The notes beneath the pieces are model-generated. The model searched no databases. It worked only from the letters and a program-made list of their open reading frames with translations, and was not told the DNA's origin. A program made the position numbers and the translations under genes. This document shows positions 11,201 to 22,900 of a stretch of DNA of 64,000 bases, piece by piece. Origin of the DNA: Heterotrichella gracilis (lineage: Eukaryota > Sar > Xanthophyceae > Tribonematales > Xanthonemataceae); contig JAULBX010029046.1 of NCBI GenBank assembly GCA_032358255.1, positions 124,001 to 188,000 of the forward strand, given 5' to 3'. Within the stretch, counting starts at the first letter, position 1; every line of letters starts with the position of its first letter.

Positions 11201-13583
11201 CATGGCTAGCTGGTAACTGTGGGTTTTGCTATGACACTGCCGCCCTTGTATAATTTCATATTCTGATTCTTATTCTGTGGGCTTTTATTTATATTTCTCC
11301 CCTTTCCATGGACATGCATGTTTGTGAGCGTTTAAGACCTCCAACCATTCCAATAAATCCCTTGCCCCAACCTTCCCCCATCTTGCATTGTGACTGGGCG
11401 TTGCGCATACCCAAGCACATGGATCCTGTTATGAGTACTTCAGCTCTCTTAGGTTGCAATGCACCCACCTGGCACAGCACCTCCTGCAGCGCCTCCTGGT
11501 CTAAATCCTGGTCCGCGGGTGTGGTCAGGCTGGCGCACAGCAGCTCCATGCGCGCATCAAGGTACAGCTGCAGGGCCTGGGGAGGGGGCAGTGGGTGTGA
11601 ATTGGATGGAGACCTACTAAACACATGAATCGATAGGGACCTTAGGGATGCGCAGTGGCATGGCAGCATGGCCATCAAGGTACAGCTGCAGGGCCTGTGG
11701 AGGGGGGGCGGCGGGGGGTGAAGCGGAATGGGACCTTTGGGAAGCGCAGTGGCATGTGGCGTGGCCATCAAGTTGGCCAGTGCCAGTGGCGTGCATGCGC
11801 GTGTTGCGCCAATAGTGTTTCCATGCCACCCAGCCACATTGCTACCCCACACCGCCACCGCCGCCCCAGGCGAGCGCGCATCGTGACCAGTGGGTGCGCC
11901 TCATGAGCACTGCTTCCCTCATGCAATTGGACCACATGGTGATGGCAATGGCGATGGTGCCCATGGGGTGCCTCGTGCAATGAAATCAGCCGACAATTGA
12001 TGGTAATCATGCTGATGGCCACAGGTTGCCTGATGCATTGAAATCATAATCATAATGGTGATGCTCATGCTCATGGGCTGCCTCCATGACATCAAATGGT
12101 GGCCGAGTGGTGGTGGTGACGATGGCGAAAGATGGCAATGAGGATAACAACGAATAACAAACGGCCCCTCCTAGCCACCTGCTGCGAGGTGAGGCAGTAT
12201 GTACAGCGCATGGTCACGGGTCGTTCATGCAATAAGATCAGATGGCGATGGCGCTGATGCTGATGATGGCCATGGGTTTGCTCATGCATTGATTTCAAAT
12301 GGTTGCAATGCTGCTGCTGCTGTTGGAGGCGATCATGCACCAACATGACGACGCCAACCCAACCACCCCTCCCCACCCACCTGCTGAGAGGTGAGGCGCC
12401 TGAGGAACGCCGCAGTGGCCAGCGCCTGTGCCAGCTCCCCGCTGGGCAGCCGCCAGTCGCTGCGCACCCTCTGTCCCACGCGGTCCACGATCTGGCCTCT
12501 GAACTTCTCCACCAGCGGCCACAGGTGCTGCAGCAGCGGGAATCGCGCCAGCACGGGCTTGGAGATGGAGGCCATGAGCAGGCGGTGCACCTGCGCTGCG
12601 CGCAGGAAGCGGTGCGCGGCCTCCAGGAACTCGCGCGTGTCCAGGCAGCCCCAGATCATCTCGGGCGTGTCCACAAGGTATTTGATGCGGTTGCCCACAG
12701 CTGCGGGGAGGCGGGTGCAGGAGAATGCATTAATACCTTCCTCCATAATTGACACATTATTTTACACGCGTTCTCGCTCCAAAGCGAGATTGGCAGTCAA
12801 CCCCTGTACACGCGGTGCCAGGCAGGTTGTTCCTGGCACTGCTTGTACCACTTCTGAATACATCATAATGTTGGTGTGTGCGGGAGCAGGATGTCGAACA
12901 GTGGGCACAGCACTGGGCCTGCTTTTAGTGCTCTTTCGCATAAGTTGCCAGTGGGACATGGGTGCAAGCATACCATAGAGCTCTGAGTGGATGAGAGCCT
13001 TTGGTTGCGCTGCTTGGCTGTCCTTGGCAGCAGCTATTCCATCGCTTAATTGTGAGAACGTGCCCTGCAAGACAAAGGTGTCAGTCACACATCACAGGCT
13101 CACAGTCAAATTTGTCCTATGCTAGGCAGCTGGTGGAGCATCCAGTTACTTCCCTTTATTGTAACATACCTGGATCTTTTGAAGGTTCTGTGCAACTGTG
13201 TCAGACCGGTTGGCCATGTCAGCAATAGTATCAGCACTGGAGATGAGGTCCCTGGAAGCGTGACAGAGGATTAGTACCGACGTGCATGCGTTATCAAGAA
13301 GGGGTTACAGCACACAAACAACCCAGCAGCTCACCGATACGAGTCTCCCACCAGGTGCCGCAGCTGCTCCTTCTTCTTCTCTATATCCTGCCTGGTCTGT
13401 GTTTCCACCTAAGGCACCAAGGTTGGGAAGGCTTGGCAACGTGGCAATTTAAACAGATCTGTGCTGGACAAGGCAGTTTGGCGCCCGTACCTTCTTTATC
13501 TGCTCCACTGTTCTTGTCTCAAACAGTGCCTCAACCTCTTTGACAACCTCATGCATATTGGCTTTCCTGTTCGGGACGCCCAT
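5281..13583 (-). CDS. COG1: Conserved oligomeric Golgi complex subunit 1
   Basis: Subunit of the COG tethering complex, which captures retrograde vesicles at the Golgi. About 17 exons and about 1085 residues. Start ATG at 13583; exon ends include 13491, 13335-13408, 13170-13251, 12974-13064, 12381-12700, 11469-11576, 10997-11185, 10530-10753, 10056-10278, 9535-9733, 8881-9260, 8422-8516, 7813-8120, 7162-7402, 6500-6694, 5793-6038 and 5281-5469. The N-terminus has the Vps51/COG1 helical signature ([26 protein letters not shown]) and the C-terminus the COG1-type segment [19 protein letters not shown]. Phases agree everywhere except the junction at about 7140-7162, where the CAAG|GTGGGG donor gives the wrong phase; a GTGCAA donor 22 bases further into the presumed intron restores it, or a microexon is missing. 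The central exons are rich in Ala and Pro. Confidence 0.88.
8106..8300. repeat. 87-bp tandem duplication of a COG1 exon edge with telomere-like heptamers
   Basis: A 19-nt sequence spanning the splice acceptor of the exon ending at 8120 (8106-8124) is repeated identically at 8193-8211, with a third degenerate copy near 8280. Between the copies lie telomere-like runs at 8157-8173, 8228-8238 and 8249-8262. The duplicated edge is now inside the intron. Confidence 0.75.
11555..11773. repeat. Tandem duplication of a COG1 exon edge
   Basis: A 25-nt sequence covering the acceptor end of the exon 11469-11576 (11555-11579) is repeated exactly at 11672-11696. A third, partial block is similar around 11730-11770. 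The period is near 100-117 bp. Confidence 0.75.
11905..12310. repeat. Degenerate minisatellite in a COG1 intron
   Basis: About five imperfect copies of a roughly 55-60 bp unit. The recurring elements are CATGCAATGAAATCA, then GATGGTGATG-type tracts, then CCATGGGTTGCCT. Copies start near 11917, 11973, 12029, 12224 and 12282. Confidence 0.55.
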
Positions 13584-14365
13584 GATGGTTGCCCTTTGGT
13601 GGCCCAAACACGAAAGAAATTGGCTTGACTAGGCCTGTTATGCTTTCAACTGTTGGGTGTCAACCACTATGGCAAACTGGCACTGTAACCATGCCATGGC
13701 AAATGCGGTTGGCCCCCAACGAAGTGCACAGTTGAATCGTTAAGTGGCGGACTGCCCTGAAAAATGTCCTTTCAGCAATGAGTGTGCTACAACAGCCTTC
13801 TCGGACACTCGCCCAGGCCTGATGTCATGATCCCAATGATCCATCTACCGAACTACAAACCCTGCAGGTCCGACCAAGGTCCAGAACGCCACCCTGTGAC
13901 ACAGGCTGAGTGTTGCAGTCCTACCAAAACACTGCACTTGAGATGAGTATCTCGCACGCCAAGTATTTCGAAGTGCATGCATATATGTCTACAAGGTTTT
14001 GGCAACAAGCCCAGATTACCCCCCCTTGGCCGCATATGCATGCATGCACACTGTCGATTTGATCAGCCGTTTCTTATGAGTCTTCGAGTTATTCTTGCCC
14101 ACCACTAACACTGGCAGCCCGTTATGACCTCATTGCAACAGGCACATTCCTACAAGAACTCAGTCGGCTTCAGCAGCTGTCTATATCACGCATTTTATTC
14201 CCTGCAATTTCTGAACTAACGCAGCACCTAGATGCACTTTTTGGGCAGTGTCTTTTCAGCAACCGTTCTGTAAGACTCACTCATACTGAGCACGTCTTTT
14301 GCGGGGGACTCCCAATCAGTGCGCACAAGCGCTGTGACACCCATCAGTGCAAAGAATCCGTGACA
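13584..14365. promoter_or_regulatory. Divergent intergenic region, COG1 (-) and EMC8-like (+)
   Basis: 782 bp between two divergent start codons, so it must carry both promoters and 5'UTRs. No TATA box or other defined element was convincing. No coding exon was seen. Confidence 0.5.
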
Positions 14366-15480
14366 ATGGCAAAAGCTGTAGGGATCGATCAGACAGCGCT
14401 GTTGAAAGTCCTGTTGCACGCTGTCAAGTACCCGCAGGGCTCAGTAAACGGTTTTCTTCTGGGGACTATATTGAAGGGCAACTCGAGTGCTGGACAGGGT
14501 ACCACCCTGGACGTACAGGTTGACAACGCTATTCCCCTGTTCCACACGCACCTCCTCAGCAAGAGCATGGCCATCGAGGTTGCTTTCAAGCAAGTAAGTA
14601 TGCCTTAGTTGCCCCCACCCCCCCCCACTCTATTGCACCCACCCAATACCCATCTCTCCCCTTCCCCTACACCCGTCACGTTACTACTCCTGTGGCCACA
14701 TGTGGCTGCCTGTAACCTGACTCCCCACAACTGGTGACTGCAGATAGAAGCTTATGCTAGCGCTCAGAAAAAGGTCATTGTCGGCTACTACTACGTCCCA
14801 GAACACAGCAGCGATAACGATCTTGGAGTTGTTGGACGCAAGATTGCTGATCGAATACATACATCCTGCCCCCAGGCCATCGCCGCTGTGGTGAGTGGCT
14901 GAGCGCCCGTCACTGCTACTGATATTTTGCTGATGTGTACAATAATCAGCCATTTGCCACACGTTCCTGCAGGTGTCCAACAAGCGACTGGCATCGGTAG
15001 TGGAGGGCGACGCCCGCAACCTTGTGCAGGTGCGTAGCCCCTCCTTTTAACCAGGCACCCTATATATAGCAGCCAAGAGCAATAGCTGGCAGTATCGCAG
15101 CACACACAGCATAGAGTGTGTTCACTAAAGCACACCGTAGTGCTGATCAGAACGCCAACCAAATTGCTACCATGCCGTGCCATACAGGTCTACTCCAAAG
15201 ATGGCGCTCGTGGGTGGGTCAAGCACGCGGAAGATGTGTTGCCGGTGGATGGCAACTTCTGCAACCTGTTCACGGCAGCTGTGGAGCAAGAAAGGCAGTT
15301 CAGCTTGGTAGACTTTGAAGACCACCTGGAAGATGTCTCCAGGTGAGTTGCGACAGCTTGCCTGGGGGCTTCTAGGAGAGCAAATTAAGGACAGGAAGGC
15401 ACCCATTCTTACAAGTACCGTACCTGCTGAAAATAACTTTGTGTATTCAATGCAGGGACTGGGAGAATGACAGCTTGTGA
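14366..15480 (+). CDS. EMC8/9-like MPN-domain protein (TLA1-type)
   Basis: Five exons: 14366-14593, 14744-14890, 14973-15029, 15188-15342 and 15456-15480; 203 residues. Matches the UPF0172/EMC8-EMC9 family, an MPN (Mov34-like) fold without the JAMM metalloprotease motif. EMC8/9 is a cytosolic scaffold subunit of the ER membrane protein complex, which inserts membrane proteins. The Chlamydomonas homologue is known as TLA1, linked to chlorophyll antenna size. Visible family features: ALLKVLLHAVKYPQ near the N-terminus, VDNAIPLFHTH, VGYYYVPE, the IADRI segment, and a C-terminus ending in a short exon (DWENDSL). The ATG at 14366 is the first in frame. A TGTAA motif, the usual chlorophyte polyadenylation signal, occurs at 15741. 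Confidence 0.93.
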
Positions 15481-16177
15481 TTGGTGGGCATGCCAGTGGT
15501 GCTTCGGTGGGCAGTGCAGTCGCGGGTGGGTGGAGAACTGGTGTGCGGGTTGTGCTTGGCAACGGGAGTATGCGTGTATAACTTCCTGGAAACTGCTGAT
15601 TGTGAGGCAGCAAGTCTGCCAATATGGCAACCAACAATATAGACCAGGAGCACTGGAAGCAAGAAACAGTGGATTGATGTTGTACAGTGCAAAAGCGCTG
15701 TGCCAGGTGCTAGTAGGGCCGCTGTGCATTACACACCTCTTGTAACACAGCTTTTCAATTTTTTCATGGAATCATGGAACAAGGCCTTGGATACATGGGC
15801 AATGGTGCAAGGCCTTTCCTGGGATTCCCTCATTCTGTAGGGTTTAGGCTGGGGTTTAGGGTAAAATGGCCCATTGGCCGCAGCTGGGATCCATATTGTC
15901 CCGGACGGGCGTCTTTAAAAAGAGTGCCAGTGGTTTGTCCTGTTTTATTGCCATGAACAGTGCTGTTCCCATGTTGATCGCGTGCCTGCTCATCGAGACA
16001 CCGCTGTTTAGGGCCAGCCTTTGACAGCCTTGGGTTGAGCTGCGCAGCTGACCTCAGATTGTGGGATGTACCGCCCATAGGAACAGCGGCAGTCTGCACC
16101 CACTGCAACCTGCTGAGTGCAAACCCACCTCGCTGCTAGCCGTTCCACACCCACAGGCGATCCAGTGGCTTGCCACC
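15481..16177. other. Intergenic, EMC8-like to transporter
   Basis: Contains the 3'UTR of the EMC8-like gene and the 5' flank of the transporter. Telomere-like heptamers lie at about 15837-15866. A good splice acceptor (CCCACAG) at 16157 suggests the transporter has a 5'UTR intron. No coding exon was seen. Confidence 0.5.
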
Positions 16178-17884
16178 ATGCAGCAGGGAAAGAAGGGGTT
16201 CGATGTGGGCCTTGCGCTCACCATCGGTGCCTACTTGACCTTGAACTCTTCCCTCAACCTTGTAAACAGCTGGGCTCTACGGATTCTTGGGTTCCGCTTC
16301 CCTTTGCTGCTGACATGTACGCATATGGCGTTCAGCTTCCTGGCGCTGTTGCCCCTGATGATGGCAGAGCAGTACAGGCCGTTGCACAAACAAACCATTC
16401 AGCGCCAGTGGAAAGGGCTGCTGGGCATAGGTGCGCTGACTACATACAGTGCCCTGATCAACACGCACCTTGTTAGGACAAGCTCCTTCCCAGTGTAGGC
16501 TATACTCGACTGACATTGCCTTTTGCAGCTATCAACCAATTTGTAGTGACCTCGTTGTTTGCCTGTGTACAGGAGCATTCATGGCTGTCAACATAGCGTT
16601 TAACAACCTGAGCCTGGTGGAGATTACCTTGTCTCTGAACCAGATCATAAGGTGGGTACCAGTATTAATCGCCTTCCATCTTGGTTATCAAACGAAAGTT
16701 CCTGTCTTGGTAGCTTTCAGGTCAAGATTGCCTGGCAAGCACGCTTTTGGTCTACAGAGTTGGGGACATGTGTCAACACACTGGGTACCCAATTGGCATA
16801 TGACCCATGAACGTGCTGGGTTGGCACTCACACAGTGCCATTGCTAGCAATCCAGTAAATGGAGGGATTGCCCCTTTAGGAGTTTGTCAACCTGGTCAAC
16901 CTTGTTGGCATGCCCATTCCCTTGGCTCTATCTACATCTGTGGGCACCCCCCTTGCAGGTCCTCTATCCCACTGATCACAGCCCTGCTGTCAGTGTTCAT
17001 AGAGCGCAAGGTACCATCGCAGGCTGAAGTGGCCTCCCTCATCACTCTGTGCACCGGTGTCATGATAGCTGTCTGGCAGGGAGCTGTTGCGGGTGGCACC
17101 AAGGGGATCATCCTGTGCTTCCTGGGCACAGTCAGCAACTCAGCGATGATGACGACGTCAGGAAAGCTCTTGTCTGAGAAGCTTGACGTCCTGCGGTTGG
17201 CCTTCTACACAGCGCCTATCTCCTTCCTGTGCCTGACTCCTGTCTTCTTGTACAAGGAGGTAAACTGATACCACATTGTCCCTCTGCTCTGGTGGTCTAT
17301 GCTGTTGAGTCAGTTATACCCATGGTTCAAATGCTGTGAGGTGTTGCTAAAAGCCTTTTCCTGTGTGCAGTCCGCCAGGTTTGCAGCATACATCCCTGAG
17401 CACTCGTCTTCGACGATTGCCTTCTTGCTGCTGAGCAGTACCAATGCCATTGCATACAATATCATCCACTTCATGACAATCCAGCGGACATCTGCCGTCA
17501 CCACCACTGTTCTGGGCGAAGTGAAGATTGTTGGCCTGCTTATCCTATCTGCCGTTATCCTAGGTGAGGCATGTTTTGTATCTGCTGCATACCATTCATG
17601 TAGGCTGCAAATGAAAAAAAAGGAAGCATTTGTGGTGCAAACCTGGCCGTGATTTGATTGAATCAAGAATTTTTGCAACGCAATTCCTGACTGATATGTG
17701 TGTTGCAGGTGAGCACAGTATCTTTAACGCGAAGATGACAATGGGGTGTCTGCTAGCCATTGGTGGGTTCGTCATGTACTCGCACTGCAAAATTGTGCAG
17801 GCCAGGCAGCAACTACTCAAGATACAGAACTTGGAGGCTAAACCTTTGTTGACGGACCAGGCGTCGTCATCCGGTAGCAAGTAA
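16178..17884 (+). CDS. TPT/nucleotide-sugar transporter family membrane protein
   Basis: Five exons: 16178-16430, 16573-16651, 16959-17259, 17371-17563 and 17709-17884; 333 residues. This is a drug/metabolite transporter of the triose-phosphate translocator (TPT) domain family, with about ten hydrophobic helices. Typical segments are LTLNSSLNLVNSWALR, AFNNLSLVEITLSLNQIIRS, TSAVTTTVLGEVKIVGLL and a GGFVMYSH last helix. There is no plastid transit peptide before helix 1, which suggests an endomembrane (Golgi/ER) nucleotide-sugar or sugar-phosphate carrier rather than an envelope translocator. Substrate cannot be read from the sequence. The start has a strong context (GCCACCATG); the frame is open upstream, but an acceptor lies there. 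Confidence 0.9.
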
Positions 17885-19978
17885 GCTCCACGTGAGCAAT
17901 TTTTTGTATCTTTTATATATAGATTTCGTCATTGATTGCTAGTTTCCAGTGACCACTGATGTTTGATGTTTCTGTCACATTTAGGGAGTCGACCGTTTGA
18001 TTTGATGCCTCAATACATAAACCTTGGCCTGCCAAGTTTGCAGTGCCACTGGACAAGTTCAGATTCATCGAAGCACTGGCCACTGTCAGTCTGATGGCCA
18101 GAGATCGATACCTGTGTTCTGTTGACAGCGTTGCTTGAGGTACCCTGGATGCATGCTCTAGCGAACAAACGGTTGCAGAGGTCCACCTCACGCCATAGAG
18201 TTCTATTATTTCTGACCGTACCTACTGAGCAAAACCAGATATCATATGCCATTTATTAATGTTTCCCCGTTTTGAGGCAATTCCATGTAATATCGTCTCC
18301 CTAAGTAGGCATTACCAAAAGGATGGCATCCAAATGGAAAGTCGAAAGAAAGAAAGGGAATGCGCAACATAGACTGGAGGGGTACAAGTGCAATTGGTTA
18401 CCCAAAAAATCTTGAATTAAAAAAACCCAGGGCCTTGCCGCTCACCTGGACCAGCCTCAATCGCAGCCGGAGCTCTCGAGAGGAGCTGACGGCCAGTCTG
18501 GCAGAGGTTTCAACTCTTGGGGTAATCAGTTAAATTACTAATTTAATGCATAATGATCATCATCCAGCCGCTGACTGGCAGAGGCACTCAGCAATCTGAT
18601 GGCAAGATGATCTTTACCGTACAACGTTGCATGTGGTAACATCTTTTACAGCAGCTGCTGCCAACATTTAACAGAATGTCATCCAAATGCCATCCAGTGC
18701 TACGATGCTGACCAACTCCTAGCAAATCGCTCCAAGCTGGCAATACAACTTGAAGTTTCTAGTAGACTAAGTCTGCAATAGCCTTGTGCGTCGCTGCCAC
18801 ATGATTACAATGTTTTAGCCAAGCTCGGAGAACGTGCGGCAACAGCGACAAACCTTTTGGCAATCTGACAGTGTGGCGCAGCTGAAAAACAATGCCATTG
18901 AACTTGGATGCAACACTGCTTGAAGCGGGAAAAAGGGAGTGCACCAAGGTACACTGTTCGAGACTCAGTCGGGCCATGCCCACCACCATTACCTATCCTA
19001 CAAGGGACCTGGGCAAGGCTGCGATCACAGGGGTGGTGCGAAGTAGGACATACATGCCTTGATTTGGGCACTACCTGCCAGGCATAAACGTGTGCATATG
19101 ATATGGACGGAAACACAAAAAAGGTGGCCCACACAAATGCTATTCCAAACACATATGGTTCAGGATGATCCACCTGGAGCCTCATTTGGATGTGCGAAAA
19201 ATCGTTACCTATTGATAATGGACCAATAACATGAGATACCAGTGCTGGCAGCCTAGACTCCCAAGTTTGGTAACAGGGCAAAACTGCCATGGAGGATAAA
19301 CTGTGTATGTGCTTGTGAAGGTGTACGGAGGGCAACCTGCGCAATCACAAGGTGCCACCCGTACCCAATCCTCCTCCCTGAACGGCACAATTCTGGATTA
19401 TGTGCCAGCAAGCGCAAAAACCTGCTGCCAAATGGCCTACTGCAGCCAATCCCAGGATACATGCACCATACAATGCCCAAAACATGAGCACCATTTACGG
19501 TGCGCATCACCCTACCTCTCAATCACCCCAAAATGTGTTGCCAGCCTCAAAGGCGCAGCAAACCATAAGAAACCCCAAAAATACGTACTGCCAGTCACGA
19601 CGCACAGCTGGAAGAACAAACTCTGGATGAATACCCCCAGCACAGCTTCATTCAGCGTGCGTCACCTCAAAAAACGTGCGGGACAAAACAAGCCACACTG
19701 CCACTACCCCCCACCACCACCCAGGCAAACTACAGGGTGTTAATGGGCCAGGGAGTTTTAAAACGCACCAACCTGCTCAAGATAGGGCTGCTGAATCAGA
19801 GCAGGGGATGGCAAGTGGCGACAGGCGCACAAGGATGGGCGCTGCTACCACATTTTAGGTATCGGGGGATACAACTCTTCAGTGTCTGGGAAGCAAAAAA
19901 GGGCCTACTATGGTACAGCAGCTGCTCTGGGTTGTCTCGCTCAGCCAGTGGTGCTGCCCCTGCAGGGCAGTCCCTCCC
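17885..19978. other. 2.1-kb convergent region, transporter to Mei2-like
   Basis: Should include both 3'UTRs; TGTAA lies at 18286 for the + gene. The minus strand at about 19077-19175 encodes a membrane-helix-like segment (YVFGIAFVWATFFVFP) bounded by a plausible acceptor and donor, which could be one exon of an unannotated small gene. No complete model could be built. Nothing else was recognised. Confidence 0.45.
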
Positions 19979-22900
19979 CTACTCCTGCTCACCCTCCTCC
20001 CCTTGCTTCCTATCCTCCCCCTCCTTCCCTCCCACTCGAGGCACCCTTGAGCGCACCGTGGGGGCCATGGGGAAGGGCTCCTGGTCCCCAGCAAATGGCC
20101 CATTGCTATGGAACAGGATGGGCCGGCAGCGCTTGTCCTCGTGCAACAGGCTGGAGTTCTGGAAGTGGTTCACAAGCGCGTTCTTGCCCTGCACGCGCAC
20201 GAGTAGGGGGTCAGACACTGGCAGGTGCATGGTGAACTGTTGCGCGCTCCATAAAGACCCAGCTAAGTGGCGCACGCTATTAGAGAGCGGCTGCTAACCG
20301 TTTAGTAATAATGGAAAGCATCCAAGTACGTGAAGGCCCATGCGCCATGTTGGGGCCATGGCAAGATAGTTGCGAGCCCCGGGCAAGCCAGGACAGGCAC
20401 AAATACAGGTCGACATACACTAAAGACCCCACAACAGCTACGCATGGCACCCATGTGCATTGCCTGCACCCCAGGCCCGCCGCCGCTGCCCACCTGGATC
20501 CTAGCGTAGCTGATGTTGCAGATCTTCTCGCTGTTGAACTTCTCCCACTTCTTGTGGTTGAATCGCTCCACCAGGGGCACGATGTACTCGGGCAGGATGA
20601 GGTTGATAAACGCGTAGCCCACGTTGCACTTGTTCTTGAAGTCAATGGGCAGGTAGAAGAAGTCGTAGGTGCCCTTGAACTTGTCGTCGATGGTCTGCAG
20701 CAGCATCTTCTGCGTGTACTTATTGGGGATGTTCTTGATCATCAGCGTGGTGCGCTTGTCCTCGCCTGCAAGGGGGAGGAGGGATCAAGGCGCTGCTGAC
20801 CAAGCCCAATCACTCTATGGTAAGCATTACCATCCAGTTGCTGCATGCAACTACATAATTGATATAACCCGCATTGATGACCAAGCACAGGAGCGTGCAC
20901 AATGACCCACACCACCTCACACCTCACCACACATCTTGCCACAGCCAGCATACCCTCCACATCCTTCCCTTTTATCCTACCCACCGCCACTGCAGTGGCC
21001 ACAATTTTAGTGCGATTTTGTGCTATCTAGCACGTGTCCTGTGCAACCCACCCACCTGCCATGATCCTGTCTGCGTTCAGCGCGTACAGCTTCTCCTGCT
21101 GCGCCTTGCGCTCCGCCTCAGCGCTGGGGTCGACGTTGCGGCGGCTCAGCCGCCCGCCGCTGCCGTGGCCGTCGTTGCCGCGCCCCTCGCGCGATCGGTA
21201 GCCCATGCCGCCCATGTTGCTGCCCACGCTCAGTGGCCGCTGCATGCCCAGGCCGCTGCCCCACATGGAGGGGTGACCCTGAAAGGTAAGGGCAAGTACT
21301 GAGGACCAGCCATGAGGTGAGGGGCAAAGGAGTGGCAACCCAGATCAGATTTTTGGAACTTGCTGACTCCTTCCTGGTGACGACACGCAGCCCCTGCATA
21401 CCTTGCATGTGCCTAGCTACCCAGAGACTCTGAATACACCTTCATCCTCCCATTTGACAGATAACAGTTGACCGCATAAAAGCAAAGAGTTCAAATTCAA
21501 GCAACAGCGCGCCCTCTCTTGCCACCACCCACCTGCATGAGCTTGGGGTCCGCCAGGTGCGCCAGCAGCGCCTGCTGCTGCGCCAGCGCGCTCTGCCTGC
21601 CGCTGGCCGCCGCCGCCATCTGCAGATTGGCGCTCAGCTGCGCACTAGCCATCATGTCCACAAGGGGCTGCAGCGCCTCCAGGGACATGCTGGGGGTCAT
21701 CTGGCCGTAGATGGGCTGCTGCTGCTGGGTGGGCAGGGGGCGCAGCGCGGCCTCCTCCTGGATGAGGCCCAGGTGCGAGGGGTCGGCTGGGTGGTGGTAC
21801 AGGTCGGGGGTGTAGTAGGAGCTGGGGCTGGAGCCCATGGAGGGAGCGCCGTAGCCCTACACCAGAAAGGGAGTTGTTAGTTAATTGTACCTCTCCCTGC
21901 ACACCAGATCACCAACCAGCCAGCCAGCCAGTCTTGCACATGCCATGCGGTACAGCACAACCACTAATGGACAATAGGAGGAGCTCATACTAGACCACAG
22001 GGAATGGCAGGATCCCAATCCCGACGGCGCATAGAGAGCAACACATGCCCCACACTAAAGCGCCAATAATAATAACAATAGGTTGTAGGCCGCATGGTGG
22101 ACGAGGCCTCCCGGGGGGTGGCAAGGTTAATGCAATCTTTATTTGAAATGCATACAGCTGATGCCATGCAAGTTGTCCTCCATTGCCAGTGTCGTGTAGC
22201 CACCTGAACTACAAGCCATTACAAAGCCTCCCCTTCCCAGGTACCCCCCAATTCCCCCCTTCCTTTCCCCCGCATGCCCGCCTCACCTGGTTGCCCCCCG
22301 TGCCCCACATGGACCCCGTGCTGGCGATGCCGCGCAGGCTCGGCTGGCTGCCGTGGCTGGCCCTGTTCAGCGGCCGGTACTGGTTCGCCATGGACATGGC
22401 CTGCAGGTTGCCGGCGCTCATGCTGGCCAGCGGCGTGGCGCGGCGGGGCGGCGAGTGCATCATGTCGGGCCCGTAGCCGCCCCCGTAGGCCTGCTGCTGG
22501 CGCTGCTGCTGCGAGTACATCTGGCCCAGGGAGTTGGTGGACATGGAGGCGCGCAGCGGGTAGGTGTGGGTGGAGGGGTCGGCCAGGGAGGAGGAGGAGC
22601 CCTCCAGGGAGCGCAGCAGGGCGTGCGTTTCCTGCAGGGGAAGGTGTAAGCAGGGGTCAAGCGGGGCATGGTGGGGTGCTGGAATGGGGCCAAACGGCCC
22701 CATTGGCGCGCCCGGGTGTATGTTGGCCATGGCTGGTTGCAGTCGGGCATTGCGAAGCGTTGCTGTGGCACTGGCTGCAGGTGTGCACATCGCCACATGC
22801 CTGCGCCCCATCCACCATGGCCATATCTGCCAGACACCCATCAGTGCACAGCCCACATGCAAGCAGTCCTCGTCTACGCCTGACACCCCATTCCACTACG

